From Bacillota bacterium (GTDB lineage: Bacteria; Bacillota; Clostridia; Clostridiales; Clostridiaceae): DNA of 55,848 nt. The stretch lies in the NCBI GenBank assembly GCA_021781655.1, contig JAJXWJ010000014.1:1-55848 (forward strand). Reading direction: 5' to 3'. The translations under genes and the position numbers were made by a program. Positions 54,508 to 55,848 of this stretch are shown here, piece after piece; positions within the stretch are counted from its first letter, which is position 1; the number at the start of each line of letters is the position of its first letter. The notes beneath the pieces were generated by a model. That model worked only from the letters and a program-made list of their open reading frames with translations. It was not told where the DNA came from and made no database searches.

Positions 54508-55767
54508 ACTACTTTCTCCCCCACCGCTACCATTACCGTTAATATCTAAACTCCATCCTGTTTCACTTGTAATCGCTCCTGTAGTACTATTTGTATTTAA
54601 CGAAGTTCCACCAATTGCAGTTACATAAGGATCAGATGCTGGATAATCAACTTCGCTACTACCATTATCTCCAGAAGCAATTACAAAAGTTATCCCTTTT
54701 GCAGCACCAGTCATAAATATATTATCCATTTCATTTATTTCCGCTTGACTATAGTAAGTTTCATCAATCCCCCATGAATAACTTACTACATTAGCCTGTC
54801 CATCATCTACTATTTGCGTAAACATATCAGTTTGAGTAACTGAATCTGGATTAGCTCCATCATAAACAAGTAGCTGGGCACCTGGTGCACTTGACAAGGC
54901 ACATTCTATATCCATGGTTGTTTCTGCAGAACCATTAATATCATATTGAGGTGTCCCATCTATCGGAACTATTTTTATAGCATTTGTTGGATTAATATTA
55001 AATCTATTCATAAAAAAATTGATATCATTTTGATTAAACGAGTAATATGAGGCTATAGCCAATTTTACTCCACTTCCATTTATATTATTAGAATAAGCAG
55101 TGGTCATATTATAAGCCTTCTGAATTTGACTAGGAGGGTAAACTTGTCCAATAACTTTTGATTTTATAGTAGTAAAATCACTCATTGAATTTTGTAATTT
55201 AAAATTATTTAAGCCATCAATATTTTCAACTAAACCTACAATATCAATTGGTAATTGTGGTTGATTACTATTTGCAAAAAACACCTGCCTATTTTTAGAA
55301 TAATAATTCAAGCTAACTTTAAATGCTGATTCTATTTCCTTTGCAGTTCCTTTTGCTTGTATTGACAAAAAGCTACTATATGTTTTACTTATTATTAGTC
55401 CATTACTTTGTAGAAAATTAATCAATTCATCCTGAGAATCTTTAGCTGGTAAATAGTTATTTTTTAAATCTTCACTACTTATTACCTTATTATATTTTTT
55501 TTCATTATGTGCATTTTGAATTATTTTCTTCAAAGTATTTTTGTTTCTGATTTTTAGTCCAATGGTTATAGTAAGTTCTTTGTTGTCCTCTACACTCCCT
55601 AATTTTTGCACGTTATTTTTATCTAAAAAGGGTAATACATTGCTATCTTGTAAGCATATATAATCATTTTTGAGATAATAGTTTTCTTCTCCTTTTACTG
55701 TACTGGATAGCGTAAATATTGATACTATAATTGCTGTTAAAATAAAAAATATCATTTGTTTTTTCAC
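54496..55767 (-). pseudogene. N-terminal part of a frameshifted sedolisin (S53) protease
   Basis: Secreted serine-carboxyl peptidase. Signal peptide about 1-26 (MKKQMIFFILTAIIVSIF), an activation pro-domain of about 160 residues (with FLQSNGLIISKTYSSFLSIQ), then the catalytic domain with E282 and D286 in AETTMDIECA and the oxyanion aspartate D367 in ASGDNGSSEVDYPASDPY. The reading stops at TGA just after GGGESSFFF, where the family continues S-x-x-F-x-x-P-x-W. The start is GTG at 55767, with GGAG upstream. One T fewer in the 9-T run restores a single protein with the C-terminal part. Reads as a pseudogene, a phase-variable gene or a sequencing error. Confidence 0.88.
54500..54508 (-). other. 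9-T homopolymer at the frameshift in the sedolisin gene
   Basis: Nine T residues on the coding (minus) strand. With eight, the frame reads SSFFSEPNW and joins both halves in the order expected for S53 peptidases. With nine it hits TGA at once. Confidence 0.85.
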
Positions 55768-55848
55768 TTTTCATCACTCCGTCATTTTGCCATTTTTAAA
55801 TGTATCAATATTTTATTTTCGGATAAATATAAAATATATTTAGTCAAA

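Noticed and set aside
54496-54533. Programmed frameshifting in the sedolisin gene
   Set aside because: A slippery T run is present, but I see no downstream stem-loop or upstream ribosome-binding-like stimulator, and S53 proteases are not known to need one. Phase variation or sequence error is simpler, though not excluded.

Overview
The window looks like chromosomal DNA of a mesophilic, strictly fermentative Clostridium. Evidence: very AT-rich sequence, AGGAGG-type ribosome binding sites, a flavodiiron O2 reductase, a clostridial bifunctional AdhE, and an Etf-linked lactate dehydrogenase operon. AdhE and the lactate operon resemble those of solventogenic clostridia such as C. acetobutylicum. 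That is my recollection, not a database search. I saw no tRNA, rRNA, CRISPR array or intact transposase gene.

Layout. (1) 1-5.0 kb: flavodiiron protein (+), then on the minus strand a lipoprotein, a lone GDP-mannose pyrophosphorylase (manC copy 1), an IS605-like end/omega-RNA-like scar, a HepT/MntA type VII toxin-antitoxin pair and a YihY/BrkB membrane protein. (2) 5.1-37.8 kb: a large exopolysaccharide locus. It holds a tyrosine phosphatase/kinase/chain-length set (CpsB, CpsD, CpsC), then two polymer clusters placed end to end on the minus strand. Each cluster starts with its own initiating sugar-phosphate transferase plus manC and has its own flippase and polymerase. Cluster A (35.4 to 22.4 kb) also has a QdtA/QdtB/QdtC-type 3-amino-3,6-dideoxysugar set. 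Cluster B (22.0 to about 6.4 kb) has Gmd/Fcl (GDP-fucose). A divergent epimerase and an LCP attachment enzyme close the locus. (3) 37.8-42.6 kb: a chemoreceptor and AdhE with a Rex-type operator. (4) 42.6-48.7 kb: the lactate regulon (GntR regulator, permease, EtfB, ferredoxin-domain EtfA, FAD lactate dehydrogenase) with matching operator palindromes. (5) 48.7-55.8 kb: ROK kinase, AraC regulator, CDF metal exporter with paired operators, a small membrane protein, and a secreted sedolisin (S53) protease with three 324-bp repeats, broken by a one-base change in a 9-T run.

How it works together. The polysaccharide genes would make two GDP-mannose-dependent polymers controlled by one BY-kinase/phosphatase switch and anchored to the wall by the LCP protein. 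The lactate operon oxidises lactate by electron confurcation to pyruvate and NADH. AdhE re-oxidises NADH to ethanol or butanol, with Rex sensing NADH/NAD+. The flavodiiron protein removes O2.

Where an in-frame upstream extension lacked a ribosome binding site and a downstream start had one, I used the downstream start and say so.
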